A stretch of DNA of 64,000 nucleotides from Arthrobacter nitroguajacolicus_D (GCF_031455195.1 NZ_JAVDSH010000005.1:124001-188000), one strand, 5' to 3'. Positions 51,331 to 61,381 are shown, counted from the stretch's first letter. The notes: generated by a model not told the origin, from the letters alone. Program-made: numbers and translations.

Positions 51331-54300
51331 CTACTTACCAGCCGCGAAGAAGCTCACGCACTGCCCCTGGTTCTTGAATACGGGTGACGGACTCGTCTTC
51401 CACCCATCGTTCTTGCACGCGTCCTTGCCGGTGGACACAGTCACGCGATACTCCTTCGTGGTGCCGTCGGGCGCTGTCACCGTGATTACCGCCGTCGGGT
51501 TCTCAACGGTGGAATGCTGAACCGTCACCTTTGCGTTCGTGTCCAGCGGGTAGCCAACGACGGCGGGAGTCGCCGACGTCGACAACACCCGGTAGTCGGT
51601 GGTCCCCGGGGCAAAGCCCACTACGGATGCCTGGTTCACCAGCAGGCGGCCGAGGTCTGCAAGGCTGCTGTCCGCCAAGCGGGACCCGGCGATGGCTACC
51701 TCTGCGATCTTCGTGTACGAAGCCGTGGTCACAAACGACACCCGGATCCCGCGGGTCGTTACGGGGTCGAAACGAACCGTCGCTGGTGAAGAAGTGGACA
51801 GGCCGGTGATGGTTCCCGCGGAGGTGTCCTGCCACGCTCCGGTCGCGTCCTGGTACTGGACCTTAAGGCTCGCAGCAGCCTTCTCCGCGGACGTCACGGT
51901 CACGGAGGAAACGGTGTAGTCGCGGCTGAAAGCGTAGCTCAGGTTGTCGCCGGCCCGGCCGCCGCTCACCCAGTTGGACCATCGCGTAGAGGCATTGGCG
52001 TCGCACGTGTTCTTCGCGATGTACGAGCCCTCGGTGTAGCTGGCGGTGGCGGCTGTGGTGGGGTCCTCCTTGCAGATGTTGCTGCTGGGAACCCGGTCCA
52101 CTACCACGATGGTGAGTGTCGCGGGCAGGGAGCCGGCCTTGCCAGGAACGGTCACGGAACCAACGGATTCCAACGCAGAGTCAGACAAGGAAGCCCAGTC
52201 CCATGTGACCGGCAGCGGGTTGCGGGCAGGTCCGTCGCCGATCTGTCCGGGGACGGTTGCAGGTGCAGCAGCCTGCACGGCAGCGACGGTAGAGCCAACA
52301 CCAACTGTCACGGAGGCGGGATCCGTGGCGACGTACTGCCCAACCGTCACAGTGAGGAGCGCGTCGTCAAAAACCTGCCCGTAAGGGTCAACGCCGGAAC
52401 CGCGGAGGGTTACCTTGCCGTCCTTCTCCCAGACCGACGGATCAACTGCGGACCAGGTAACGGCCAGCGGCTTTCCCGGACCCGACTCATACAGCGGAGT
52501 CACTGTCGAAGGGAGGGTCGGCGCAACGCCGGTGAGTGTGCTCAAGTCAACGGGCGAAACACCCAAGAGCTTCAAGTCAGCGATATCCGTGAACGCCCAC
52601 GCCTGATGTGGGCTGGCGGTAGCGGTAGCCGTAGTTCCGGTCGACGACGCCAGGGCCACCGATGTTCCAGCAGCCGTTTGATTGCCCGAAACCTGCAGCG
52701 CAATCGCCGCGCCGGCGTTCACCAAGGACCACTGCTTGCCGTTTTCAGTGGTCACTATCCACTGTGCAGAAGGAGTGGCTTTCGCCTGGTCCAATGTCAG
52801 GGAAGCCAGTGTTGCCGCACCGCTCTGGCTACCGTTCAGCACGCCTCCATTGCCCGTGAGCACCCGGCCATCCTTGTCCGTGACAACCCAGCGGCGATCG
52901 TTGGCGAACCCATCCTTGCCATTCACGGCGTTGAACGTCCACATCTGCGGAGCCACCCCGGCAGCGTCCGTGCCCAGTCCTTCAATCGAGGCAGATCCAT
53001 CCGTACGCCCGGTCAGGTACTTGCCGCTCGCTTCACCGCTGAGGTGGTAGCTGTGGCCGTCCTGCACCGGTGCGGCGTCGTCCGAAACTCCACTGACGCC
53101 GTCGACGACGAACGTCACCACTGATGCGGCAGGAACCTCGAGCGTCGCGGACTTCGCCGCGGCGTCGACTGTAACCGGGGTACCCTTCACGAGCGCATTT
53201 TTCTCGATGTCATCCAGCGGCGACTTGGTGGTGACCACGGGCGTGACCTTGGCACCCGGCGCGATGCTGCCGAAGCGGCTGAGATCAATGGTGACCTTTT
53301 CCGGCGTCGGGGTGTCATTGAAGTGGACCAGCGTGGCGCCGTTGCCGTCGGCACGGAGGGCGCTGGCGGTCTTGGCGTTGTCGTTTTGGATCAGGAAGTC
53401 GCCGGGCCGGATGAAGTGGGTGAAGTTGCGGGTGGTGTTGTACTTCTGGTTGGTCAGGACCTTGCACTTGGCGTTATCCAAGGTGGCGCCATCGTTGATC
53501 CTGCGGTTTGAGTAGCCTTCCCGGCCGGCGTAGTTGCAGTCGAAGTCCACGTAAATGGAACCCCAGCCCTTATCAGCCTTCTCCTGCTTGTACGTGTCCT
53601 CCACAGGCTGCCAGAAGACCCAGGCGTTGGGGTCGAGCTCACGGAGGTCGTTGACCATGCGGCTGGCGATGCCCAGGCCGTTGGTGATGTTGGAGCGGTC
53701 CCAGCCGCTGGTGGAGTCGCCCAGCGCAGGGTTGCCCGGCCAGAATCCGCCCACCTCGCTCATCCACAGTGGCTTGTCCGTGGAGCTGGCCAGGTCCCGG
53801 ACGCGGCGGCGGTCATTGGTGCCGTACGTGTGGACGTTGAGCTGCGCTACGGCGTCCTTGGCTTCCTGGCTGTACCCGTTCCAGTTGGTCATGAACTTGG
53901 TGGGGTCGGTCTCGTCCATCGCGGAGATGACGGCGTCCGTGGTGCCCTTCTCCAGCTCAGCGGACAGCAGTTTGGTCACGCGGTCCTGGGCCGCGGGGTA
54001 GATCAGCGCACCCTCCTGCTTCTGCGTGTAGGTGGTGGGCGGTTTGCCGGTGGTGGCGTTGATGTCCGTGCCCCAGTAGCCCGAGTTCGGCTCGTTGAAG
54101 GGATCGATGGTATCGACCTTGATGCCGCTTCCCTTTTCGAGAAGTTCGACGGCGTTCCTCATGTAGGCGGCGAACTTGGCTTCGGCTTCGGGCAGGAGAT
54201 TTTCGCCCTTGGCCGTGTTGACCTGGCCGGAAACATATCCGCTCTTGGTCATGAACCACGGCGGGGAGTTGCTGAACGCTTCCCAATGGGTGATCTGCTG

Positions 54301-54852
54301 ATCCGCGGCGAGGCGTTCCACCCACCAGCGCTGGTTCTGGTCGGCGTCGGGGTTGTAGGACGCGGGATCGTCCGGGTTCCATGCCTTGAGGAACGCGAGC
54401 TTGTTGGCCTGCGCTTTGTCGACGGTTCCATCCGGGTTGTACAGGTTCGACGCCGGCTGGCCGGGTTGCGCTTCGGCCACCGGCTTCCACCATCCCTCCA
54501 CAGCGCTGCCATCGTTGAGGTAGTTGACTACGTCTGACGCGTTGCCTCCGCCCACGTTGTATCGGGCGATGTTGAGGTTGAGTCCGTCCTCCCCGAAAAC
54601 TTTCTGGTACAGCTCCTCCCGCAGCTCGGGGGAGTAGCCCGCCGTCGCATTCGCGAACCACACCAGGCTGGTTCCCCACCCTTCGAACGCTTCGCCGCGG
54701 GTGGCGGGGTTCGGGGTGATGGTGACGGCTGTTGCATCGTCTGCGTGTGCTTGCAGTGTGGTTGCGGGCATGAGTGCCAGGCTCGCGGCTGCTGTAACGG
54801 CTGCCGCCAGGACTGCCACTGGCCGTCGGATTCTTCGCGCGGAAAACGCCAT
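51331..54852 (-). CDS. Secreted multidomain GH30 glycosidase (probable endo-beta-1,6-galactanase)
   Basis: A 1173-aa secreted enzyme. Signal peptide (residues 1-~38, cleavage after AHA), then a GH30 catalytic barrel with acid/base E254 (DPFNEPNSGYWG) and nucleophile E366 (PLWMSEVGGFW). Later come a beta-trefoil (ricin-like) region (~615-790), two Ig-like/Big_4 domains (~800-960), an F5/8-type carbohydrate-binding domain (~965-1100) and a short cadherin-like end. The domain set recalls GH30_5 endo-beta-1,6-galactanases. A DeoR/LacI-regulated sugar locus with a GH35 beta-galactosidase lies nearby, so arabinogalactan is the favoured substrate. Confidence 0.88.
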   Translation of the reverse strand: MAFSARRIRRPVAVLAAAVTAAASLALMPATTLQAHADDATAVTITPNPATRGEAFEGWGTSLVWFANATAGYSPELREELYQKVFGEDGLNLNIARYNVGGGNASDVVNYLNDGSAVEGWWKPVAEAQPGQPASNLYNPDGTVDKAQANKLAFLKAWNPDDPASYNPDADQNQRWWVERLAADQQITHWEAFSNSPPWFMTKSGYVSGQVNTAKGENLLPEAEAKFAAYMRNAVELLEKGSGIKVDTIDPFNEPNSGYWGTDINATTGKPPTTYTQKQEGALIYPAAQDRVTKLLSAELEKGTTDAVISAMDETDPTKFMTNWNGYSQEAKDAVAQLNVHTYGTNDRRRVRDLASSTDKPLWMSEVGGFWPGNPALGDSTSGWDRSNITNGLGIASRMVNDLRELDPNAWVFWQPVEDTYKQEKADKGWGSIYVDFDCNYAGREGYSNRRINDGATLDNAKCKVLTNQKYNTTRNFTHFIRPGDFLIQNDNAKTASALRADGNGATLVHFNDTPTPEKVTIDLSRFGSIAPGAKVTPVVTTKSPLDDIEKNALVKGTPVTVDAAAKSATLEVPAASVVTFVVDGVSGVSDDAAPVQDGHSYHLSGEASGKYLTGRTDGSASIEGLGTDAAGVAPQMWTFNAVNGKDGFANDRRWVVTDKDGRVLTGNGGVLNGSQSGAATLASLTLDQAKATPSAQWIVTTENGKQWSLVNAGAAIALQVSGNQTAAGTSVALASSTGTTATATASPHQAWAFTDIADLKLLGVSPVDLSTLTGVAPTLPSTVTPLYESGPGKPLAVTWSAVDPSVWEKDGKVTLRGSGVDPYGQVFDDALLTVTVGQYVATDPASVTVGVGSTVAAVQAAAPATVPGQIGDGPARNPLPVTWDWASLSDSALESVGSVTVPGKAGSLPATLTIVVVDRVPSSNICKEDPTTAATASYTEGSYIAKNTCDANASTRWSNWVSGGRAGDNLSYAFSRDYTVSSVTVTSAEKAAASLKVQYQDATGAWQDTSAGTITGLSTSSPATVRFDPVTTRGIRVSFVTTASYTKIAEVAIAGSRLADSSLADLGRLLVNQASVVGFAPGTTDYRVLSTSATPAVVGYPLDTNAKVTVQHSTVENPTAVITVTAPDGTTKEYRVTVSTGKDACKNDGWKTSPSPVFKNQGQCVSFFAAGK

Positions 54853-55026
54853 GGGTGGACCTCATCGTCGGGGTTTCATTGGGTGCTGTCCGGGCTTCGG
54901 GGAAGGCCGGGCAAGCCGAGACTATGAGGCTCTTGGGGTGATAAACAAGGCACTCGAACAGGCTCGAACGGGGTTGGTCGGATGTGGTCAGAGGGGTAAC
55001 AAGATTGCCCGCCACTTCCCCAGCCA

Positions 55027-55042
55027 TGTATAGATGTATACA
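55027..55042. promoter_or_regulatory. GntR-type operator
   Basis: TGTATA-GATG-TATACA, a perfect 6-4-6 palindrome containing GTATAC, in the gap between the GH30 gene (minus) and the GntR gene (plus). FadR-subfamily GntR proteins favour GT-N(2-3)-AC sites of this kind. Confidence 0.6.
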
Positions 55043-55074
55043 AGTACACCTTCTTCTCGGCAGGGCGGCATCAC

Positions 55075-55740
55075 TTGGCAGATCCACAATCACGCAACAC
55101 AGGGGCTCACTTGGTCTATGGCGAGCTGAAGCGCCGAATCCTCAGCCTCGAACTGAAACCGGGTGAGCGTATCTACGAACCAGCCATGGCGGCTGAACTG
55201 AAGGTCAGCCGCACTCCACTCCGCGAGGCCATGCGTCTCTTGGTTTCGGAGAGCCTGCTTGAGCAGCAGCCCACCGGGGGAGTGCTGGTGCCGGCGCTGG
55301 ATGAGAAGGTGATTTCAGAGCTGTACGACGTCCGGGCCGCTCTGGAATCCCTGATGGCCCGCGAAGCGTGCGCCAATGCCACCGCGGCAGATCTGGAAGA
55401 ACTTCAGGGAATCGTGGCTCGGAATGCCGCGATGGTGGAGTTTCCCGACGAAGCCATGAAGTACGGGGTTGCCCTGCACGCCGCGATCGCCAGAATCGCC
55501 GGAAACTCCTGGGCCCAACGCTTCCATGGCCAGATCGCCAGCCAGGTTGAGCGCTACCGGTACTTCACCAACAACGCTCCCGAACGCCGCCACGAAGCAC
55601 TCGCCAATCACCGGCTCCTGGTTGAGGCGATCGGTTCCAAGGACGCGGAAAAGGCAGCAAAGGTTGCCTTTGACCACGTGATCGGCGCGCGGGAGGAGAC
55701 CTTGCGGGTCATTTCCGCCTCCGGCCTCGTCATCGAATGA
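55075..55740 (+). CDS. GntR-family (FCD) regulator
   Basis: A 221-aa FadR/VanR-type regulator: winged helix at residues ~15-75 (LKRRILSLELKPGERIYEPAMAAELKVSRTPLREAM, partly cited) and a metal-containing FCD ligand domain (DVRAALESLMAREACANA; ALHAAIARIAGNSW). TTG at 55075 follows AGGGCGG. The next gene, an MFS transporter, overlaps by 4 bp. Possibly autoregulated from the site at 55027-55042; that site could also affect the GH30 gene. Confidence 0.88.
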   Translation: MADPQSRNTGAHLVYGELKRRILSLELKPGERIYEPAMAAELKVSRTPLREAMRLLVSESLLEQQPTGGVLVPALDEKVISELYDVRAALESLMAREACANATAADLEELQGIVARNAAMVEFPDEAMKYGVALHAAIARIAGNSWAQRFHGQIASQVERYRYFTNNAPERRHEALANHRLLVEAIGSKDAEKAAKVAFDHVIGAREETLRVISASGLVIE

Positions 55741-56912
55741 TCGGCGAACTCGGACGGCGCTCGTCCACCGCACTCCTGGTCCATTCGGCGCTCATCCAAG
55801 CCGTCACATTCCTGGTCCGCCCGGCTACCACGTACCGCGCACTCGAATTGGATGTTCCCGGGTTCGCCCTTGGCCTTCTCGCCGCCAGCTACGCAGTGTT
55901 TCCCTTGCTGCTCGCCCTGCCCATCGGCGGACTGGTGGACCGCCTTGGTGAGCGTCGGCTCATGGCGATCGGAGCCGCCGTCGTGCTGGGTTGTTCGGCT
56001 TTTCTGTTGTTTTGGGGGACGTCAGTCCCCGCGCTGGTGGCTGGAACGGCGCTGTTGGGCGCAGGCCAGCTGGCTTGCGTGGTGGGTCAGCAGGCGGTGG
56101 TCGCGAACAACGCTGCATCGTCGCGTCTGGATTCTGCCTTCGGGTACCTGACCTTCGCCGCATCTTTGGGCCAAGCCCTTGGACCGTTGGCCATTTCCGT
56201 GGTGGGCGGTGCTTCCGTTCGACCGAACACGCAGGCGATCTTCCTCCTCGCGACCGCCATGAGCTTGGTGATGTTCCTGACCACGTTCGTGATCTCTTCG
56301 AAGGTCAGCCGGGGCAGGCGGACAGCCAAGGGCACGGGTACCAAGGGCAGTTCACTGGCCCTTCTCCGGACTCCCGGCGTCGTCCGCGCGTTGGCCACCA
56401 GCGCCACCGTCCTGGCAGTAGTGGACCTGACAGTGGTCTATCTGCCTGCACTCGGCGCCGAACGCGGCCTAACTGCGGCCACCGTGGGCCTGATGCTGAC
56501 CGTCCGGGCGGTGTTCTCCATGATTTCCCGGCTGGGACTCGGCAGCGTGACCCGAAAACTGGGGCGCATGAAACTGCTGATCCTGAGCCTGGCCATATCA
56601 ACCGTGGCCCTTGCTGTGGCCGCCATTCCGATGCCCGAGTGGCTGCTGTTTGTGGTCATGGCATTCCTCGGCCTCGGGCTGGGTATCGGCCAACCACTGA
56701 CCATGTCCTGGCTCTCAGCCCAGGCGCCCGAAGGCCAACGTGGGCGCGCGCTTGCTTTGAGGCTCGCGGGAAACAGGGTGGGCCAGGTGGTCCTCCCCAG
56801 TGCCATCGGGGTGGTGGCGGTAGGTCTTGGAGCGGCAGGGGTGTTCCTGGCCTCCGCGGTTGCCGTCGGCGGAACCATGCTGTTGCTGCGCGGGGTTCGG
56901 CTGGACGACTGA
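55737..56912 (+). CDS. MFS transporter
   Basis: A 391-aa major-facilitator protein with about twelve transmembrane helices and a cytoplasmic loop after helix 6 (residues ~185-210). The helix 2-3 loop motif GGLVDRLGERRLM is conserved. ATG overlaps the stop of the GntR gene (ATGA), so the pair is co-expressed. The substrate is unknown but is probably the ligand of that regulator. Confidence 0.88.
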   Translation: MIGELGRRSSTALLVHSALIQAVTFLVRPATTYRALELDVPGFALGLLAASYAVFPLLLALPIGGLVDRLGERRLMAIGAAVVLGCSAFLLFWGTSVPALVAGTALLGAGQLACVVGQQAVVANNAASSRLDSAFGYLTFAASLGQALGPLAISVVGGASVRPNTQAIFLLATAMSLVMFLTTFVISSKVSRGRRTAKGTGTKGSSLALLRTPGVVRALATSATVLAVVDLTVVYLPALGAERGLTAATVGLMLTVRAVFSMISRLGLGSVTRKLGRMKLLILSLAISTVALAVAAIPMPEWLLFVVMAFLGLGLGIGQPLTMSWLSAQAPEGQRGRALALRLAGNRVGQVVLPSAIGVVAVGLGAAGVFLASAVAVGGTMLLLRGVRLDD

Positions 56913-56920
56913 CCGGGAGA

Positions 56921-59900
56921 TCACTCCGCGAACAGCGCCGCCAGGTCCTCCGCCGTCAACGAGCCACCGGCAAGAGCATCGCCTTCCATCACATCCGCGA
57001 ACAGTTGCGATTTCTTGGCCTTCAAAGCCATAACCTTTTCCTCGATGGTGTCCTTGGCAACCAGTCGGTAGACCATCACGTTCCGCGCCTGCCCAATGCG
57101 GTGCGTGCGGTCCACGGCCTGTGCCTCTGATGCCGGGTTCCACCACGGATCCAGCAGGAACACGTAGTCTGCCTCGGTCAGGTTGAGCCCAAACCCGCCG
57201 GCCTTCAACGAAATCAGGAACACCGGGGCGGACCCGTTCTTGAACTCGCTGACAACATCGCCACGGTTCCGGGTGCTGCCATCGAGGTAGCAGTACTCAA
57301 TGCCCTCAGCGTCCATACGGTCGCGGACCTTGCCGAGGAAGCCCGTGAACTGGCTGAAAATCAAGGTCCGGTGGCCTTCGGAAATGATGTCTTCCAGCTG
57401 TTCGAACAACACATCAAGTTTGGACGACCGAACGCCGGACAGCGAAGAGTCCACCAACGACGCATCCAGGCTCAGCTGCCGCAGCAACGTCAAGGACTGG
57501 AAGATCGTGAAGCGGTTCTTGTTCACATCGTCGATCAGGCCAAGGATTTTCTGCCGTTCGCGCTGCAAGTGGGTCTGGTAGACCTTCTGATGCCGCGGGT
57601 TCAGCACGACCTCCAGGATCTGCTCCTGCTTGGGCGGCAAATCCTTGATGACCTGTTCTTTGGTGCGGCGCATCATGAGCGGACGGACACGACGCCGGAG
57701 CTTGCCCAATTGCGCGGAGTCGCCGTTCTTTTCCACGGGCTTTTGGTAGTTCTCGGCGAACCGTTTGGGGCTGGGGAACAACCCCGGCGCCACAATGGAG
57801 GTCAGGGCCCAGAACTCCATGAGGTTGTTCTCCAGGGGCGTGCCCGTGATGGCCAGCTTGAAACGGGCCGGCAGCTTGCGTGCGCACTGGTAGGCCTTGG
57901 ACTGGTGGTTCTTCACGAACTGCGCCTCATCCAGCATCAGTCCGGCCCACTGGAACGACGCGTAGGCATCGTAATCGATCCGGAACAGTGCATATGAGGT
58001 AATGACGACGTCGGCACCCGCCAACGCGTCCACCGGTGACAGGCCGCTCTTGGCAAAGGTTTCACCGACGGTCCGCACCACCAGGCCAGGGGCGAACCGT
58101 TGTGCTTCCAGAGCCCAGTTGCTGACGACACTTGTTGGTGCGACCACCAGGAAAGGAGCGCGCGGATTCACCTCAGCAGAATCACCCTGCGCGGCAGCAA
58201 CGGTCTCCGCGGCCAGGTCCTTGGCCGCGCACATCAGCGCGATCGCTTGCACGGTTTTACCCAGGCCCATGTCGTCAGCGAGCACGCCACCGAGGCTGTG
58301 CTTGTACAGGAAGCTCAGCCAGTTGAATCCTTCGAGCTGATACGGACGCAGCTCAGCGTTAAGGCTGGCCGGCAGCGGCAGCCCGGTCACGCCGTCGTCG
58401 AGCAGTCCGCCCACAGCTTCGCGCCACGCGGCGGCTTGCTCGTCCACAATCCCGAGCTGCGCCAGCTCGTCCCATAGCCCCGCCTGGAATCGGCTGATCT
58501 GCAGGGTGCCGTCCTTGTTGTCCGGGTTGTCCTGCAGGGAGCGCGCTTCGTCGATCAAGGCGCGCAACTGGTGGAGCTCGGGCAGGTCAAGCGAGAAGTA
58601 GGCGCCGCTGGGCAGCAGCATACGGCTCATGCCGGCGGCGAGGGCGGAGAACACCGCGGCAAAGGAAACGGGTTCGCCCTCGAGCGTGATCACGATGCCG
58701 AGGTCGAACCAGTCGCCGCTTGCTGTTTCCTTCGTGGAAATCGACACAACGGGAGCTTCGGCGGCCTCGCGGTAATCGGCGATGTCACCGGAGGTTTCCA
58801 CCACGACGTCGGGCAGTTCCCGCAGTGCCGGAAGTACCTCTTCGGTGAACGCCAGCGTGTCCAAACCGCCTAGTTCCACCGAGGCAGCCAGTCGCGGAGC
58901 ACCCCAACCACCCGTTGCCGACTCCGCCAACGCAGCCACGACATCCCATGGACGGCCCAGCGATTCCAGTATCCGGGCTTCCTCGGGATCATCGCGGTAG
59001 CCGCGGTCATCCGGGTGCCGCCAGAGCGGTTGGGCCGTGACCAAGGTCCCGGATTTGTAGTGCCACTCCCAGTGCAGCCGGACCTTATGGTCGTTGCCGT
59101 AGTTGGCCAGCAGGGACAGCGTGGGGACAGCCAGCGTGGGCAGTTCCACCGATTCGTCCGCGGCCTGGACCGGTGTGGACTGGCGCAGCTTCGGGTAGAA
59201 CGAGGTCAGGAAGCGGCTCTCATCCTCGGCAGGAATCTGAAGCGTTTGGCCATCGGTGACGAACTCCAGGAGCTCATCGCTGACATCGCCCTCGATCGGG
59301 GCCAAGGTGATCAGGTTATTCTGCTGCGGCACGCCCGGCAGGGTGGCGCCCGAATGCGTGAAGAAAATCCCGTTGGCTGGCTTGCCCAGGAAGCCCACAG
59401 ACGCGGCGTCAACAGGCTCCCCACCCACGGTGACGGACGGCGCAAGCTGCAGGCCGCCGTCGTGCGTTGTTTCGGTTCCGTCCGCGTCCAAGCGCGCCAA
59501 ACTGAGTCCGACGACGGCGGGTTGCGTCTCGACGCGGACAGGCTCAGACCCAGCTGAATGAATGAGTGGGATGCCGGCTTTGGTGGCGTCGGAAAGGAGG
59601 GTCCAGAGGTTCTTGGCGGCGAAGTCGTTGAGGCTCAGCCACATGGCGCCCGACGGCTGCTGGCGGCCATTGCTGGAGCCATGCGCAGCCAGGAAAGTCT
59701 GAAGCCATTCCACCTGTATTTCGTTGAATTCGCGCCGGAAACTGACGTAGCTGAGGTTGTTCCAGGAGACGTCGCCTCGAATCCACTTGCCCTTGGCGCC
59801 CATCATGACGGGGCGGGCCTTGAGCTGGCGGACGCTGCGCATGGGGTCGCGGCGGCCTGTATAGGAGAAGTGGGCGGCGGGCTCTTCCACTTCGAACTGC

Positions 59901-60367
59901 AGCGCGAGCGGAATGCCGGCCGCGCTCGGGGCCGTGCCGGGTTTCGCGATGAGCCTGTTGAGTGCCTGTTCCCACGCCGGACGGGCGGTGCCGCCCTGCT
60001 GGCCCGAACCCAGGCGCGATGTCTGGATGCCCGGTGCCTGGGAAAGGAGCTGCGCGCGGATGGTGGGGTGATCCTCGGCAGTGAAGAGCAACGCGGCGAC
60101 GTGCTTGCAATCCTTGCGGACCGGGCAGCTGCAGATACCTACCGTGCAGCTCCAGCCGCTGGGTTTGCGGACCAGTTTCGCCGACGTCGAATAGGGCTGT
60201 GGGCCCGTGCCGCGGACCTTGCCCATCAGGAGGCCCGTAGCCGCGTCGAAAGAAATCCCGCTCACTCGGCTGCCCATGGCATAGGCCAATCCGGCCGCCA
60301 GGGAGCGGTCGTTAATGGCAGGAGTCTGAATGGCCAGTTCCCAGGTTTCGTCTGTGTGGGACGGCAT
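56921..60367 (-). CDS. SNF2-family helicase with SWIM zinc finger
   Basis: A 1148-aa SNF2/HepA-like ATPase. N-terminal SWIM finger C79-x-C81-x5-C87-x-H89, a middle region of about 550 residues, then the helicase core: motif I DDMGLGKTVQA (698-708), motif II LDEAQ (812-816), motif V SLKAGGFGLNL and motif VI DRTHRIGQ. Such proteins remodel nucleoprotein or recycle RNA polymerase. Located upstream of and divergent from a DMP19-like gene, though a link is speculative. Confidence 0.92.
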   Translation of the reverse strand: MPSHTDETWELAIQTPAINDRSLAAGLAYAMGSRVSGISFDAATGLLMGKVRGTGPQPYSTSAKLVRKPSGWSCTVGICSCPVRKDCKHVAALLFTAEDHPTIRAQLLSQAPGIQTSRLGSGQQGGTARPAWEQALNRLIAKPGTAPSAAGIPLALQFEVEEPAAHFSYTGRRDPMRSVRQLKARPVMMGAKGKWIRGDVSWNNLSYVSFRREFNEIQVEWLQTFLAAHGSSNGRQQPSGAMWLSLNDFAAKNLWTLLSDATKAGIPLIHSAGSEPVRVETQPAVVGLSLARLDADGTETTHDGGLQLAPSVTVGGEPVDAASVGFLGKPANGIFFTHSGATLPGVPQQNNLITLAPIEGDVSDELLEFVTDGQTLQIPAEDESRFLTSFYPKLRQSTPVQAADESVELPTLAVPTLSLLANYGNDHKVRLHWEWHYKSGTLVTAQPLWRHPDDRGYRDDPEEARILESLGRPWDVVAALAESATGGWGAPRLAASVELGGLDTLAFTEEVLPALRELPDVVVETSGDIADYREAAEAPVVSISTKETASGDWFDLGIVITLEGEPVSFAAVFSALAAGMSRMLLPSGAYFSLDLPELHQLRALIDEARSLQDNPDNKDGTLQISRFQAGLWDELAQLGIVDEQAAAWREAVGGLLDDGVTGLPLPASLNAELRPYQLEGFNWLSFLYKHSLGGVLADDMGLGKTVQAIALMCAAKDLAAETVAAAQGDSAEVNPRAPFLVVAPTSVVSNWALEAQRFAPGLVVRTVGETFAKSGLSPVDALAGADVVITSYALFRIDYDAYASFQWAGLMLDEAQFVKNHQSKAYQCARKLPARFKLAITGTPLENNLMEFWALTSIVAPGLFPSPKRFAENYQKPVEKNGDSAQLGKLRRRVRPLMMRRTKEQVIKDLPPKQEQILEVVLNPRHQKVYQTHLQRERQKILGLIDDVNKNRFTIFQSLTLLRQLSLDASLVDSSLSGVRSSKLDVLFEQLEDIISEGHRTLIFSQFTGFLGKVRDRMDAEGIEYCYLDGSTRNRGDVVSEFKNGSAPVFLISLKAGGFGLNLTEADYVFLLDPWWNPASEAQAVDRTHRIGQARNVMVYRLVAKDTIEEKVMALKAKKSQLFADVMEGDALAGGSLTAEDLAALFAE

Positions 60368-60532
60368 GCGTCGGGCTACTTTCGGCAGGAGGTTATCTGC
60401 TCAATCTTAGTCAGCAGAAAACGGCTCCCAAACTTCGCCCTCCGTTAACCTCAACCTCGATTGCGGCGGAGCTCCCACGCGTACGTTGAAAGAGTCCGGA
60501 GCACCATCAGCTTTCAGCAGTGAGGATTCCCC

Positions 60533-61381
60533 ATGACTACCAACGAGTACCCCGTCGTCCTGAACAAGACCAGCTTCGAAGCAGGCAATGCGGATGTTGT
60601 GGATTCCAACGTCAACGTCGTGAACCAGATGTACCAGGAACTCCTGAACAGCGACGAAATCGCCACCGCTGCACTCAACAGCTATTTCGTGGATTTCTAC
60701 CTGACCCAGGCGCTGTCCGGCGGCTTCGCCCAGTACGTCTTCACCGCACCGGAGCGCGAAGAAGTGGACGGGTACGTGCGCGCGGGGCTTTCGGAAATGG
60801 GTGCCGTACGCCACCTTGACTTGTTCAACCGCACAGCGTCGGCGTTCGATGCCTTGAGCGAGGACGAAGCCGAGGCCTACCTCGACGGCGAACTGGACGA
60901 GACCGAAGCCCCGCTTCCCGCTGTCGCGCTCCTTGACGAGCTGGACGGCGAGTTCGAAGCCCTCCTCGAAGAGGAAGACATCATCGACCTCAACGCCGCA
61001 TACCTCCGGGACCAGTCCGAACTGCTGGTGCTCTCGGACGAAGACATCGAGGCACACATCGCCGAACGCGTCGCACAGATCCCGGACCTTGCCGAGCGTC
61101 AGGCTGAAGCCGAGGAAGAAGCCCTCGCCAACGCCCCCGAGTTCGAAGTCATCATCCGCGAACTGTGCGACGTCGCAGGGTACGCCCTGGAAAAGATCAC
61201 CATGGGCGACCCCAACTACCAGCACGACGGCGTCACCACCCTCGCCTGGCACTTCACCACCGACCACGGCGACTACATCATGGTGGAAGACGACGACGAG
61301 GCCTTCATGATCCACCCCGAGACGAAGGAAATCATCGCCGCCGTGGAGTTCGAGGAGTCCGACGAGTTCGCTGACGCGTAA
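60533..61381 (+). CDS. DMP19-like (DUF4375) acidic protein, possible DNA mimic
   Basis: A 282-aa protein. The N-terminal part has the DMP19/DUF4375 pattern (NSYFVDFYLTQALSGGFAQYVF and a long helical region). About a quarter of all residues are Asp or Glu (69 of 282) against 11 Lys plus Arg, giving an extreme negative charge. Neisseria DMP19 mimics DNA and binds a transcription factor, so a DNA-mimic role is possible. The C-terminal ~90 residues, ending in repeated acidic motifs, are not in the minimal family. ATG follows GAGGAT. Confidence 0.75.
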   Translation: MTTNEYPVVLNKTSFEAGNADVVDSNVNVVNQMYQELLNSDEIATAALNSYFVDFYLTQALSGGFAQYVFTAPEREEVDGYVRAGLSEMGAVRHLDLFNRTASAFDALSEDEAEAYLDGELDETEAPLPAVALLDELDGEFEALLEEEDIIDLNAAYLRDQSELLVLSDEDIEAHIAERVAQIPDLAERQAEAEEEALANAPEFEVIIRELCDVAGYALEKITMGDPNYQHDGVTTLAWHFTTDHGDYIMVEDDDEAFMIHPETKEIIAAVEFEESDEFADA

